Assembly: GCF_019711635.1 (NCBI RefSeq)
Contig: NZ_JAIGNT010000002.1
Location: 124,001 to 188,000 of the forward strand
Direction: 5' to 3'
Source of the DNA: Qipengyuania huizhouensis
Lineage (GTDB): Bacteria > Pseudomonadota > Alphaproteobacteria > Sphingomonadales > Sphingomonadaceae
DNA length: 64,000 bases
Made by a program: the position numbers and the translations under genes
Notes under the pieces: generated by a model
The model's database searches: none
The model's input: only the letters and a program-made list of their open reading frames with translations
What the model was told of the DNA's origin: nothing
In this document: piece after piece, positions 16,671 to 25,063 of the stretch
Position numbering within the stretch: the stretch's first letter is position 1
Layout: every line of letters starts with the position of its first letter

Positions 16671-17549
16671 TCAACCACTAATAAATACTACTGTGCTTGC
16701 GACGTAGGACCTGACCCCTTCGCCTTGAGCATTGCGCGCCGGTTCGTAGCGCGCCCTGCGCATAAAGCGATTACAGACCTCCTCGCCGAATATCGGGTCG
16801 GAGTAGTTGGACTGGATTATGCAGTCGGTTAAACGCCCTTCTTCATCAATAGCCAGTCGATAACGCACACTTCCAGAGAGGCCACGACGCAGTGGGAGCG
16901 TGGGATAATCCAGCCACTTTGACATGTCTCCTTGCGCTTCGGGTTCCTTCACTATCGATTTCTGGATTTCCAAGTCATACCCCCAACTGCTGACGAGGTC
17001 GTCGAGGCAAGCATCCATTGCGGAGAGAACTCCGCCGAGTCCGCCCGTTTCTAGTATGACAGGGGCTTTGCCGCCTACTTTGAAGGTTATGCTCTTCGTT
17101 GCATCGGCCGCCTGACTTTCTGCAACCCTGAATTCCGCTTTGGAGGCTTCGGCCTCTTGCAAATTATCAAAAGTAGCCGGTGGAATGAGCTTGCCGGAGA
17201 ATTGCCAGATTGTGCCCCCCGATTCGAGATCACCGAAGAACGGCCTTTCTTCTTCGATTTTCTCCGCCGGGTCGAAGCTGTAGGTGAAGGACCTTGCGCG
17301 CTTCGCAGACAACGGGACGCCCGATGCCATCACCTCCATCGATACACCGGGAGCGTATTTGGCGAAGATCAGCAGGACCTTGTTTTCGTCTTCCCCGAAG
17401 GTGCGGCCCAACCGACATGACTCTTCGCCGTAATCCAGATTCCAACGCGAGCTTGGTGCAAGCACCAAGGACTCTTCTGCCGCATCCGCGAATGTCGGTT
17501 GCAGCAAGGTGCTCATACAAAGCGCCGCGGACAAGAAACGTATCTTCAT
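16671..17549 (-). CDS. Secreted protein with a C-terminal TonB-like domain
   Basis: A 292-residue protein with a cleavable signal peptide (cut probably after TFADA, residue 23). The middle (about 30-195) matches nothing I know. The last 75 residues (GLSGSVRYRLAIDEEGRLTDC ... YVASTVVFISG) look like a TonB C-terminal domain. It lacks the N-terminal membrane helix and proline-rich spacer of a working TonB, so it is a free periplasmic protein, not an energy transducer. Cysteines at DCIIQ and EEVCN may form a disulfide. Base composition is slightly lower in GC than its neighbours. Its ribosome binding site lies in a hairpin (17554-17590). Confidence 0.78.
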   Translation of the reverse strand: MKIRFLSAALCMSTLLQPTFADAAEESLVLAPSSRWNLDYGEESCRLGRTFGEDENKVLLIFAKYAPGVSMEVMASGVPLSAKRARSFTYSFDPAEKIEEERPFFGDLESGGTIWQFSGKLIPPATFDNLQEAEASKAEFRVAESQAADATKSITFKVGGKAPVILETGGLGGVLSAMDACLDDLVSSWGYDLEIQKSIVKEPEAQGDMSKWLDYPTLPLRRGLSGSVRYRLAIDEEGRLTDCIIQSNYSDPIFGEEVCNRFMRRARYEPARNAQGEGVRSYVASTVVFISG

Positions 17550-17553
17550 AATA

Positions 17554-17590
17554 ACGACCCCTCACCACTACGATGTGGCGACGGGGTCGT
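17554..17590 (-). promoter_or_regulatory. Hairpin covering the ribosome binding site of the TonB-C-domain gene, possibly also the etfA terminator
   Basis: On the minus strand ACGACCCC and GGGGTCGT form an 8-bp stem enclosing a second small stem CCAC/GTGG. The 3' arm overlaps GAGGGG, the only ribosome-binding-like sequence before the ATG at 17549. The stem begins 20 bases after the etfA stop, so it could act as a terminator (though the trailing TATTAT is poor), as translational control, or both. Confidence 0.55.
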
Positions 17591-17609
17591 CGATGCAAGT
17601 CCTAAATAG

Positions 17610-18545
17610 TCAAAGCTTTTCGGTCAGTTCCGGGACAGCCTTATAGAGATCGGCGACCAGGCCGATGTCCGCCACCTGGAAGATCGGTGCGTCCTCGTCC
17701 TTGTTGATCGCGATGATGGTCTTGGAGTCTTTCATCCCGGCGAGGTGCTGGATCGCGCCCGAGATGCCGATGGCGATGTAGACTTCCGGAGCCACGATCT
17801 TACCGGTCTGGCCGACCTGGTAATCGTTCGGAACGTAACCCGCATCGACCGCGGCGCGCGAAGCGCCGATACCTGCGCCGAGCTTGTCTGCCAGCGGCGT
17901 GATGACCTGCTCGAAGGTTTCCGCGTCCTTCAGCGCGCGGCCACCCGAAACGATGATCTTGGCGCTGGTCAGTTCGGGACGGTCACTCTCGGCGATTTCC
18001 TGGCTGACGAAGCTGGAAAGGCCCGCGTCGGCCGGTCCGGAAATTTCCTCGATCGTGCCCGAACCACCTTCCGCTTCTGCCTTGTCGAAGGCGGTCCCGC
18101 GAACGGTGATGACAAGCTTTTCGTCCGTGCTTTCGACCGTTGCGATGGCATTGCCGGCGTAAATCGGACGGGTGAAGGTCTTGTCGCCTTCGACCGAAAG
18201 GATGTCCGACACCTGCATCACATCGAGCAAAGCGGCGACGCGCGGCGCGATGTTCTTGCCGGTGGTGGTGGCGGGTGCGACGAACGCGTCGTGATGGCTC
18301 ATCTGGTCGGCAATCAGCGGCGCGACGTTTTCCGCCAGCGCATGCTCATATGCCGCATCGTCGGCAAGGTGGACCTTGCCCACGCCCGCAACCTTCGCAG
18401 CCTGTTCGGCAACCGCGCGGCAGCCCGATCCGGCGACCAGCAGGTGTACTTCGCCCAGCTTGCCCGCAGCGGTCACCGCGGCAAGCGTCGCGTCCTTCAT
18501 TTCGGCATTGTCGTGTTCGACCCACACCAGTGTCTTCATGTTCAA
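17610..18545 (-). CDS. etfA: Electron transfer flavoprotein, alpha subunit
   Basis: A 311-residue FAD-binding subunit of ETF, which passes electrons from acyl-CoA dehydrogenases to ETF-ubiquinone oxidoreductase. The C-terminal FAD domain shows [38 protein letters not shown] and the signature [19 protein letters not shown], then [18 protein letters not shown]. It lies downstream of etfB, separated by a 117-base gap holding a paired REP-like element. An acyl-CoA dehydrogenase gene that could use it lies at 34059. Confidence 0.97.
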   Translation of the reverse strand: MNMKTLVWVEHDNAEMKDATLAAVTAAGKLGEVHLLVAGSGCRAVAEQAAKVAGVGKVHLADDAAYEHALAENVAPLIADQMSHHDAFVAPATTTGKNIAPRVAALLDVMQVSDILSVEGDKTFTRPIYAGNAIATVESTDEKLVITVRGTAFDKAEAEGGSGTIEEISGPADAGLSSFVSQEIAESDRPELTSAKIIVSGGRALKDAETFEQVITPLADKLGAGIGASRAAVDAGYVPNDYQVGQTGKIVAPEVYIAIGISGAIQHLAGMKDSKTIIAINKDEDAPIFQVADIGLVADLYKAVPELTEKL

Positions 18546-18554
18546 ACCTCCAAG

Positions 18555-18647
18555 TCCGTTCGCCCTGAGCTTGTCGAAGGGCCGTACTTTTCTTCATCCG
18601 AGCGCCCGAAAGAAGGACGGTGCTTCGACAAGCTCAGCACGAACGGA
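18555..18647. repeat. Paired inverted REP-like element between etfB and etfA
   Basis: Two 31-base arms in opposite orientation (18555-18585 and 18617-18647) share 27 of 31 positions; the core is CTTCGACAAGCTCAG. Each arm can fold on itself: the left through GCCCT/AGGGC and the right through GTGCT/AGCAC. The four differences between arms are exactly these pairing positions, so base pairing is kept in each. Sequences of this type are, from memory, scattered in many copies in sphingomonad genomes. Its place inside an operon suggests mRNA stabilisation or partial termination. Confidence 0.85.
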
Positions 18648-18662
18648 TGACGGGTGAATTCC

Positions 18663-19409
18663 TTATGCGATGCCCAATGCCTTGATCTTGGCAACCAGCG
18701 CATCGACGTCCTCGACCTTCACGCCAGCCTGCCGAACCGGCGGTTCGGAGACGTTGGTGGTCTTCAGGCGCGGCGCGGTGTCGACACCGTAATCGGACGG
18801 GCTCTTGGTATCGAGCGGCTTCTTCTTCGCCTTCATGATGTTCGGCAGCGAGGCATAGCGCGGCTCGTTCAGGCGCAAATCGGTGGTGACGATGGCCGGA
18901 AGCGTGAGCTTCACGGTCTCGAGACCGCCATCGACCTCGCGTTTCACGATAACGTGATCGCCATCCACCTCGACTGTATTGGCGAAGGTGCCCTGCGGAC
19001 GGCCCATCAGGGCCGCCAGCATCTGGCCGGTCTGGTTCGAATCGTCGTCGATCGCCTGCTTGCCGAGCATCACGATGCCGGGCTCTTCCTCTTCGGCGAT
19101 GGCCTTGAGGATCTTGGCAACCGCGAGGGGTTCGACCTCGTCATCGGTCTCCACCAGGATCGCGCGGTCGGCGCCCATGGCAAGCGCGGTGCGCAGTGTT
19201 TCCTGCGCCTTTGCCGGGCCGATGCTGACGGCCACGATCTCTTCCGCCTTGCCCGCTTCCTTGAGGCGGATGGCCTCCTCGACGGCGATTTCGTCGAAGG
19301 GGTTCATGCTCATCTTTACATTGGCAAGGTCCACGCCCGAGCCATCGGCCTTCACGCGCGGTTTGACGTTGTAATCGATCACCCGCTTGACGGGGACGAG
19401 GATTTTCAT
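18663..19409 (-). CDS. etfB: Electron transfer flavoprotein, beta subunit
   Basis: A 248-residue ETF beta subunit, which binds AMP and completes the flavoprotein with EtfA. Typical features are [32 protein letters not shown], the signature [21 protein letters not shown] and [27 protein letters not shown] segments near residues 150-210. AGAGGAAGG precedes the ATG. The promoter region carries a 14-base palindrome (19456-19469). Confidence 0.97.
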   Translation of the reverse strand: MKILVPVKRVIDYNVKPRVKADGSGVDLANVKMSMNPFDEIAVEEAIRLKEAGKAEEIVAVSIGPAKAQETLRTALAMGADRAILVETDDEVEPLAVAKILKAIAEEEEPGIVMLGKQAIDDDSNQTGQMLAALMGRPQGTFANTVEVDGDHVIVKREVDGGLETVKLTLPAIVTTDLRLNEPRYASLPNIMKAKKKPLDTKSPSDYGVDTAPRLKTTNVSEPPVRQAGVKVEDVDALVAKIKALGIA

Positions 19410-19444
19410 GCGAATACCTTCCTCTCGATGGAAACTTCGGTGCC

Positions 19445-19475
19445 CGCCTAGCTTGCGTTTACGTAAACGTCAAGC
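19445..19475 (-). promoter_or_regulatory. etfB promoter with embedded palindromic operator
   Basis: On the minus strand TTGACG (19473-19468) and TAGGCG (19450-19445) are 17 bases apart. The perfect palindrome CGTTTACGTAAACG (19456-19469) covers most of the spacer and is flanked by GCTTG and CAAGC, extending the symmetry with a one-base bulge. It lies about 45 bases before the etfB start. The motif resembles operators described for the MerR-family regulator LiuR in branched-chain amino acid and acyl-CoA catabolism; that link is from memory. Confidence 0.75.
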
Positions 19476-19609
19476 AAAGCGGCGGCCGTTTGCCGACTCT
19501 CGACTGGCTTCCTGTCCCGCGGAAAACCGCAGGTCAAGCGCGCGGGCCGGATTACCTTTACTATGGTTCTGGCCGCGAATAGTTTCAGCCGACGGTGGGA
19601 GGTTTGGCA

Positions 19610-20119
19610 ATGCATATAGCGTCTATGGTAACAGGGCTTCTGCTCTTTATGACGACGGCGGCAGTCGCGCAGGAAACGCGCACCGCACCGGAAGACTACC
19701 AATCCCCGCCGGCAACGATCGAACAAATGTCCTGGCTGGTCGGCCAGTGGAGCGGCAGCGGCATCGGTGGTGCGGCGGCGATGGAAAGCTGGCTTCCACC
19801 TACCGGCGATACGATGGTGGGCACATTTGTCCAGCAAACCGGGGAAGGCGGCATCCGCTTCACCGAGCACATGTATCTGGTGGAGGAAGAGGAAACGCTG
19901 GTCCTGCGCTTGAAGCACTTCAATGCCGACCTCACCGGTTGGGAGGAGAAGGACGACATGCTCACCTTTCGCCTGATCGCGGTGGAGGGTTGCGCTGCTT
20001 ATTTCCACTCGCTCACATTGCGGTGCGATGGAGAGGACGGGCTGCTCGCCGCCGTACGCATGAAGAGCGACGGCGACGAGATCAGCGAACTGGTTTTCCG
20101 TTTCGAACGGGTCGACTGA
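19610..20119 (+). CDS. Secreted DUF6265-type protein
   Basis: A 169-residue protein with a signal peptide (cleavage likely after AVAQ, about residue 20). The mature part contains [12 protein letters not shown] near its start and then alternating beta-strand-like segments ([25 protein letters not shown]), the pattern of DUF6265, a lipocalin-like beta-barrel of unknown function. The ATG at 19610 has GGGAGG seven bases upstream; a GTG at 19595 is possible but less good. It stands alone, divergent from etfB and convergent with sucC. Confidence 0.82.
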   Translation: MHIASMVTGLLLFMTTAAVAQETRTAPEDYQSPPATIEQMSWLVGQWSGSGIGGAAAMESWLPPTGDTMVGTFVQQTGEGGIRFTEHMYLVEEEETLVLRLKHFNADLTGWEEKDDMLTFRLIAVEGCAAYFHSLTLRCDGEDGLLAAVRMKSDGDEISELVFRFERVD

Positions 20120-20134
20120 CCGCCAGGGCGGCGC

Positions 20135-21334
20135 TCAGGCCGCCTTCTTCACCTCGGCCACGATCTTGCGGGCTGCATCGCCCAGATCGTCTGCCGGGAC
20201 GATCGGCAGGCCCGAGTTGGCGAGGATTTCCTTGCCTTCCCGGACGTTGGTACCTTCGAGGCGGACGACCAGCGGAACCGAAAGGTTCACGTCCTTTGCC
20301 GCCTGCACGATACCGTTGGCGATCACGTCGCATTTCATGATCCCGCCGAAGATATTGACGAGGATGCCCTCGACTGCCGGGTCCTTGAGGATGATCTTGA
20401 ACGCGGCCGTCACCTTCTCGGTGGTAGCGCCGCCGCCCACGTCGAGGAAGTTTGCAGGGAAGGCGCCGTTCAGCTTGATGATGTCCATCGTCGCCATGGC
20501 CAGGCCCGCGCCATTGACCATGCAGCCGATGTTGCCGTCGAGCTTGATATAGGCGAGGTCGTATTCGCTCGCCTCGACTTCGGCCGGGTCTTCCTCGGTC
20601 TCGTCCCGCATCGCTTCGACGTCCTTGTGGCGATAAAGCGCGTTGCCGTCGAAGCTCATCTTGGTGTCGAGCACGAGGAGGTTGCCCTCCTTGTCTTCCA
20701 CCAGCGGGTTTATCTCGAGCATTTCCATGTCGAGGTCCATGAAGGCGGTGTAGAGCTGCTTCGCCAGCTTCTGGCACTGCTTGTTGGTATCGCCCGTCAG
20801 CTTCAATGCGAAGGCAACCGCGCGGCCATGGTGCGGCATGAAGCCCTGCGCCGGGTCGATAGTGATGGTGGTGATCTTCTCGGGCGTTTCATGCGCCACA
20901 TCCTCGATATCCATCCCCCCTTCGGTGGAGGCGATCATGGCGACCTGGCCGGAGGCACGGTCGACCAGCATGGAGAGGTAGTATTCCTTCTCGATGTCGA
21001 CGCCGTCGGTGACGTAGAGGCGATTGACCTGCTTGCCTTCGTCGCCGGTCTGGATCGTTACCAGCGTGTTGCCGAGCATTTCCTTCGCATTCGCTTCGAC
21101 CTCGTCCACGCTCTTCGACAGGCGGACGCCGCCCTTCGCATCGGGCCCCAGTTCCTTGAACTTGCCCTTGCCGCGCCCGCCGGCGTGGATCTGCGCCTTC
21201 ACGACATAGAGTGGCCCGGGAAGCTGCTTCGCGCCTGCAACCGCTTCTTCGACGGTGAGTGCTGCGTGTCCTGCGGGAACGGCGATGCCGTATTTCGCGA
21301 GGAGTTCCTTAGCCTGGTATTCGTGAATGTTCAT
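20135..21334 (-). CDS. sucC: Succinate-CoA ligase (ADP-forming), beta subunit
   Basis: A 399-residue TCA-cycle enzyme subunit that, with SucD, converts succinyl-CoA to succinate with substrate-level phosphorylation. It starts at [17 protein letters not shown]; an ATP-grasp domain ([31 protein letters not shown]) is followed by the CoA-ligase domain ([32 protein letters not shown]). The frame is open far upstream to 22120, but that extension overlaps the divergent cysQ-like gene and has no family match. sucD is not downstream; the gene converges on the DUF6265 gene. Confidence 0.97.
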   Translation of the reverse strand: MNIHEYQAKELLAKYGIAVPAGHAALTVEEAVAGAKQLPGPLYVVKAQIHAGGRGKGKFKELGPDAKGGVRLSKSVDEVEANAKEMLGNTLVTIQTGDEGKQVNRLYVTDGVDIEKEYYLSMLVDRASGQVAMIASTEGGMDIEDVAHETPEKITTITIDPAQGFMPHHGRAVAFALKLTGDTNKQCQKLAKQLYTAFMDLDMEMLEINPLVEDKEGNLLVLDTKMSFDGNALYRHKDVEAMRDETEEDPAEVEASEYDLAYIKLDGNIGCMVNGAGLAMATMDIIKLNGAFPANFLDVGGGATTEKVTAAFKIILKDPAVEGILVNIFGGIMKCDVIANGIVQAAKDVNLSVPLVVRLEGTNVREGKEILANSGLPIVPADDLGDAARKIVAEVKKAA

Positions 21335-21455
21335 CTGGGTTCTCGTCCTTCGCGCGAATGCGCGGTCTGGGGGGATGGGAATCTGCGCGTGCGCATAAGC
21401 ATGTCTGGGCGCGCTTGAAAAGTGCGGTTTTCGGGTGCAGGTGCACTCGCGCTCC

Positions 21456-22238
21456 ATGATCGACAGTAAACGTCTCGAATCCATCGTCGCGCAGGCAGGC
21501 GAGATTGCGCTCGGACTCTGGCCGGGAGCGGGTGCGGAACTGGAGTCGTGGGAGAAGACCCCGGGAAGCCCGGTGTGCGAGGCCGATCTGGCCGTCGATG
21601 CCTTCCTCAAGCGCGAACTGGGCGCGTTGCTGCCTTCAGCCGGATGGCTTTCAGAAGAAACCGCCGACGATCCGGAACGGCTCGATCGCGATTTGATCTG
21701 GCTGGTTGATCCGGTGGACGGCACGCGCGATTTCATTCGCGGACGCAAGGGCTGGGCGGTATCGGTGGCGCTGATCAGTTCCGGCAGGCCGCTCATCGGC
21801 ACGCTCTGCGCGCCTGCGCGCGGCGAGGTGTGGCATGCCGTTGCGGGGCAGGGCGCCACGCTCAACGGAGCCCGGATCGCCGCTTCGACACGGCGGGATT
21901 TCGAGGGCGCGCGCGTACCTGCCAACGATCTGATGAAGCAGGACCGCATGCTGACCAAGGTCGAGCAGCCCAATTCCATCGCGCTCAGGATCGCCATGGT
22001 GGCGGATGACCGCGCCGATCTCGTCGCCACGCTGCGCTGGGGTTTCGAATGGGACATCGCCGCCGCCGGACTGATCGCGCGCGAGGCAGGAGCGGCCGTG
22101 TCCGACAGTTTCGGTCGCAAGCTCGATTACAACAAGCGCGATCCACGCGCCTTCGGCGTCATTGTCAGTGCGCCGGACATCCATACCGCCACGGTCGAGC
22201 ATCTCTCCGACAGGGCACATCAGATCGCCAGACCCTAG
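21456..22238 (+). CDS. Inositol monophosphatase-family phosphatase, CysQ-like
   Basis: A 260-residue magnesium-dependent phosphatase. Metal-binding residues are visible as E67-E68 in LSEETADD, the signature [10 protein letters not shown] (85-94), and the C-terminal [25 protein letters not shown] near residue 40 and GWAVSVALI fit the CysQ (3'-phosphoadenosine 5'-phosphate phosphatase) branch better than SuhB, but the substrate is not certain. A 120-base divergent region separates it from sucC. Start 21456 was preferred to 21435 because of the usual family N-terminus. Confidence 0.85.
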   Translation: MIDSKRLESIVAQAGEIALGLWPGAGAELESWEKTPGSPVCEADLAVDAFLKRELGALLPSAGWLSEETADDPERLDRDLIWLVDPVDGTRDFIRGRKGWAVSVALISSGRPLIGTLCAPARGEVWHAVAGQGATLNGARIAASTRRDFEGARVPANDLMKQDRMLTKVEQPNSIALRIAMVADDRADLVATLRWGFEWDIAAAGLIAREAGAAVSDSFGRKLDYNKRDPRAFGVIVSAPDIHTATVEHLSDRAHQIARP

Positions 22239-22251
22239 AAAGCAACGCATG

Positions 22252-22281
22252 AAAAAGGGGCCGGGTTGGACCCGACCCCTT
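22252..22281 (-). terminator. Terminator of the ompA-like gene (bidirectional shape)
   Basis: AAGGGGCCGGGT (22255-22266), a three-base loop and ACCCGACCCCTT (22270-22281) pair over 12 positions with one mismatch on the plus strand (a wobble on the minus strand). On the minus strand it is followed by TTTTT, so it suits the leftward ompA gene best. It may also end the convergent CysQ-like transcript. Confidence 0.85.
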
Positions 22282-22312
22282 CCTGTTGAACGTGAGTTCG
22301 AGTTAGTGGACG

Positions 22313-23011
22313 TTACTGGTTCGCCTGAGCAGCTTCCACGTCGTCCTGGTCGAACGGGATGATCTTGATCTCGACGCGGCGGTTGAGAGGTTCGTTCACG
22401 CCGTCGGCGGTCTTGACCTTGAGATGCTCATATTGCTCGCCGTAACCCTGCCAGCGAATGCGCGAGGAGCTCACGCCGCGGCTGATCAGGTAGTTGGCGA
22501 CTGCCTGGGCGCGCTGTTCGGACAGGCGCTGGTTGAGGTCGGTTCCGCCAGTCGTGTCGGTGTATCCGTACACGTCGATAAGGCTGTTGGGATATTGGAC
22601 CAGGTTGGCGGCCACATTGTCGAGTGTCGCGCGGAAGGCAGAGTTGATCGTGGCGCTGCCGGTGGCGAAGGTCACGCCATCGGGCAGGTTGACGAGAATC
22701 GCCTCGCCGCCGTCGGTTTCGCTCACATCGACGCCCGAGCCGGCCGTCTGTTCTTCCAGTTCCTTGATCTGCTGGTCCATGCGGTAACCGACATAGCCGC
22801 CCGCTGCGCCGCCGGCTGCCGCGCCGATGATGCGTCCGGTCTTGCCGCCGATTACGCCGCCGAGAAGGCCGCCGGCCACAGCGCCACCCACACCGCCGAG
22901 TACGGTGCGCGATACCTTGCGTTCGCCGGTGTTGGGGTCTGTGACACAGGCAGAGGTGCCGAGCAGAGCGATGGAAGAAAGTCCTGCGAGGAAAAAGCGT
23001 GATGTTTTCAT
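22313..23011 (-). CDS. OmpA-family peptidoglycan-binding lipoprotein
   Basis: A 232-residue protein. It has a lipoprotein signal with lipobox LLGTSAC (Cys22), then a glycine-zipper segment (about residues 36-75: GGVGGAVAGGLLGGVIGGKTG) that may insert in the membrane, and an OmpA C-terminal domain (from about residue 105) with the signature VYGYTDTTGGTDLNQRLSEQRAQAV and NRRVEI. It probably ties the outer membrane to peptidoglycan. I chose the ATG at 23011; the longer frame to 23122 adds a non-signal sequence before the lipobox. Confidence 0.9.
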   Translation of the reverse strand: MKTSRFFLAGLSSIALLGTSACVTDPNTGERKVSRTVLGGVGGAVAGGLLGGVIGGKTGRIIGAAAGGAAGGYVGYRMDQQIKELEEQTAGSGVDVSETDGGEAILVNLPDGVTFATGSATINSAFRATLDNVAANLVQYPNSLIDVYGYTDTTGGTDLNQRLSEQRAQAVANYLISRGVSSSRIRWQGYGEQYEHLKVKTADGVNEPLNRRVEIKIIPFDQDDVEAAQANQ

Positions 23012-23180
23012 GTTTTCATTCCCTTTCTGAGAGCCGGGCTCGTGAGGGCGCTCCAGCCCTTGCCTCACCCGAACGCCATGGGACGCGCCCACCAGCGTCT
23101 CTAGAGTATCAGAACCATCCAATTCACAGCCTGTTCCGAGAGACGCTGGCAGGGCGGCACTTTTGTGCTAGCGAAGGGGT

Positions 23181-24506
23181 GTGACACCCTTTCCCTGGAC
23201 AGACCTTCTCATCATCGCCGGCTTGATTCTGCTCAACGGCGTGTTCGCCATGAGCGAACTGGCAATTGTCTCCGCACGCACGGGGCGGCTGCGCTCGGCT
23301 GCCAATCAGGGCAGCGCCGCGGCGAAAACCGCGATCGAGCTGGCGGCGGACCCGGGCAAATTCCTTTCGACCGTCCAGATCGGCATCACCCTGATCGGTA
23401 TCATCGCGGGCGCCTATTCCGGTGCAAGCCTGGGCGGACCGGTGGGCGAGCGACTGGAGGCGATGGGCCTGCCCGCCGAATGGGCGGAGGAAGCCGGTTT
23501 TGCGCTGGTCATCGCACTGACGACCTATCTCAGCCTCGTCGTGGGCGAACTCGTGCCCAAGCAGGTCGCGCTGCGCGCCGCGGTGCCGATCTCTATCATC
23601 ATGGCGCGCCCGATGGCGCTGCTTGCAAAAGTGGCCGCTCCGCTGGTCTGGCTGCTGGATGCCTCCTCGGGCCTGCTGATCCGCCTGCTGGGTGTGAAGC
23701 CCGCAGGGCAAAGCTCGGTCACGGCAGAAGAGCTGCATATGCTTTTCGCAGAGGCGACCCGCAGTGGCGTGATCGAGAGCGAACAGCACCAGATGCTAGC
23801 CGGCGTGGTGCGCCTCGCCCAGCGTCCCGTGCGCGAGGTGATGACACCGCGGACCGATCTCGACTGGATCGACGTCAATGCGAATGAAGAAGCGATCCGC
23901 GCGATGCTGGAGGAAAGCCCGCATTCGGTGTGGCCGGTGGCCGATGGATCGCCCGACCGGATAATGGGTCTCGTGCGGGTACGCGAAGTGCTGGGCACGA
24001 TGCTGGCGGGCAAGGGCGTGGTGCTCGAAACGCTCATGAAAAAGGCGGAGGTCGTGCCCGACCAGCTCGATGCGGTCGATGCGCTCCGCGTGCTGCAGCA
24101 GGCCGATATCGCCATGGCCATGGTGCATGACGAATACGGCCATCTGGATGGAATCGTGACCCCGGTGGACCTGCTTACCGCGCTGGTGGGCGATTTTGCC
24201 AGCGACCAGGACCCGGACGATACGCCGGGCATCGTTGAGCGAGACGATGGCAGCCTGCTCGTGGCCGGATCGCTTTCGGCCGATGCGCTCGCCGACCGGT
24301 TGGGGCTCGATTACGGCGACGACCGCGAATTCGCGACCGTCGCGGGCTTCTGCCTCGCGGTGATGAAGAAACTGCCCGTCGAAGGTGAATGGTTCGAGGA
24401 GCAGGGCTGGCGCTTCGAAATCGTCGACCTCGACGAACGCCGCATCGACAAGGTGCTGGTCAGCGAAGTCGCGGGCAAGGCGAAGCGCGAAGTCACCCCA
24501 GACTAA
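23181..24506 (+). CDS. CNNM/HlyC-CorC-type membrane protein
   Basis: A 441-residue protein starting with GTG. The N-terminal DUF21 domain has about four membrane helices (LLIIAGLILLNGVFAMSELAIV, VQIGITLIGIIAGAYSG). Two CBS domains follow (about residues 205-330; VREVMTPRTDLDWIDV and VHDEYGHLDGIVTPVDLLTALV) and then a CorC-HlyC domain. The family is linked to magnesium/cobalt transport; the older hemolysin label is not reliable. The GTG is preceded by GCGAAGGGG, a moderate binding site. Confidence 0.91.
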   Translation: MTPFPWTDLLIIAGLILLNGVFAMSELAIVSARTGRLRSAANQGSAAAKTAIELAADPGKFLSTVQIGITLIGIIAGAYSGASLGGPVGERLEAMGLPAEWAEEAGFALVIALTTYLSLVVGELVPKQVALRAAVPISIIMARPMALLAKVAAPLVWLLDASSGLLIRLLGVKPAGQSSVTAEELHMLFAEATRSGVIESEQHQMLAGVVRLAQRPVREVMTPRTDLDWIDVNANEEAIRAMLEESPHSVWPVADGSPDRIMGLVRVREVLGTMLAGKGVVLETLMKKAEVVPDQLDAVDALRVLQQADIAMAMVHDEYGHLDGIVTPVDLLTALVGDFASDQDPDDTPGIVERDDGSLLVAGSLSADALADRLGLDYGDDREFATVAGFCLAVMKKLPVEGEWFEEQGWRFEIVDLDERRIDKVLVSEVAGKAKREVTPD

Positions 24507-24652
24507 GGTCTCAGGCCGCGCCTAACCGGGTCGGCGGAGGCCCGGCAAGGCCGACTGGCCACCCGCAGGTGTTCGGCGCGAAGCGTCGAAACAGCACCGA
24601 GGACGCTCGCACGGATGTGCGAGCGAAAAGCAAGAATCAGTAATTGCTGGTG
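24507..24652. other. Hairpin-rich convergent intergenic region
   Basis: This 146-base stretch between two converging genes holds several inverted repeats in a row. GTCGGC/GCCGAC pair at 24530-24535 and 24550-24555. TTCGGCGC/GCGTCGAA form an 8-bp stem with loop GAA (24572-24590, one wobble). GCTCGCAC/GTGCGAGC form a perfect 8-bp stem with loop GGAT (24605-24624). No T-run follows, so it is not a classical terminator. It may be a structured RNA, a repeat family or a Rho-type termination zone. I cannot assign it to a known RNA family. Confidence 0.5.
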
Positions 24653-25063
24653 TCAGCCAGGAATTACGGCCTGCGCCGATGCGCCGTCACCTTCCGGGGC
24701 GGCGATGATGTCGCGGGTTACGCGGCCCTTGGCCACGGTGTTGGTTTCTTCCGAACCCACCTGCGAACGGATGCCCGGCTCGGCCGCACCGGCGCGGTCG
24801 AGCGCGCTGGTTTCGACCGAGCTACGCTCTGCAGGGCCACCGAATAGCGCTTCGAGCGTCTGTTCTGCCGCGGTGCCTTCCGTCGGGCGCGGCGCGCCGG
24901 GAGCGGGGGGCACGAGGTTGAAATCGGGCGGCACTACGAGCGGCGCCTGGCGCTGGACGGCGAATTCATCAGGGCGTTCGCGGTTCAGGAAACCGCCGCC
25001 GCCGCATGCGGCCAGCATGCTCGAAACGGCGCCAAGAAGGGCGATACGGGTAAGGGTATTCAT
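24653..25063 (-). CDS. DUF3035 family lipoprotein
   Basis: A 136-residue lipoprotein with lipobox SMLAAC (Cys20), then a proline-rich segment with RERPDEFAVQRQAPLVVPPDFNLVPP, the hallmark of the alphaproteobacterial DUF3035 family. The rest is Ala/Glu/Gly-rich and probably flexible. Function is unknown; members sit in the outer membrane. Its ATG overlaps the lspA stop (ATGA), fitting a pair in which LspA processes lipoproteins such as this one. Confidence 0.87.
   Translation of the reverse strand: MNTLTRIALLGAVSSMLAACGGGGFLNRERPDEFAVQRQAPLVVPPDFNLVPPAPGAPRPTEGTAAEQTLEALFGGPAERSSVETSALDRAGAAEPGIRSQVGSEETNTVAKGRVTRDIIAAPEGDGASAQAVIPG

Noticed and set aside
21335..22120. In-frame upstream extension of sucC to 22120
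   Set aside because: SucC homologues start at [10 protein letters not shown] (21334). The extension is low-complexity Ser/Arg/Pro sequence antisense to the CysQ-like gene.
24389..24643. 84-codon open frame across the end of the CorC-type gene and the hairpin region
   Set aside because: Most of it overlaps the real gene in another frame and the rest spans the inverted repeats; Arg-rich composition is typical of a shadow frame.
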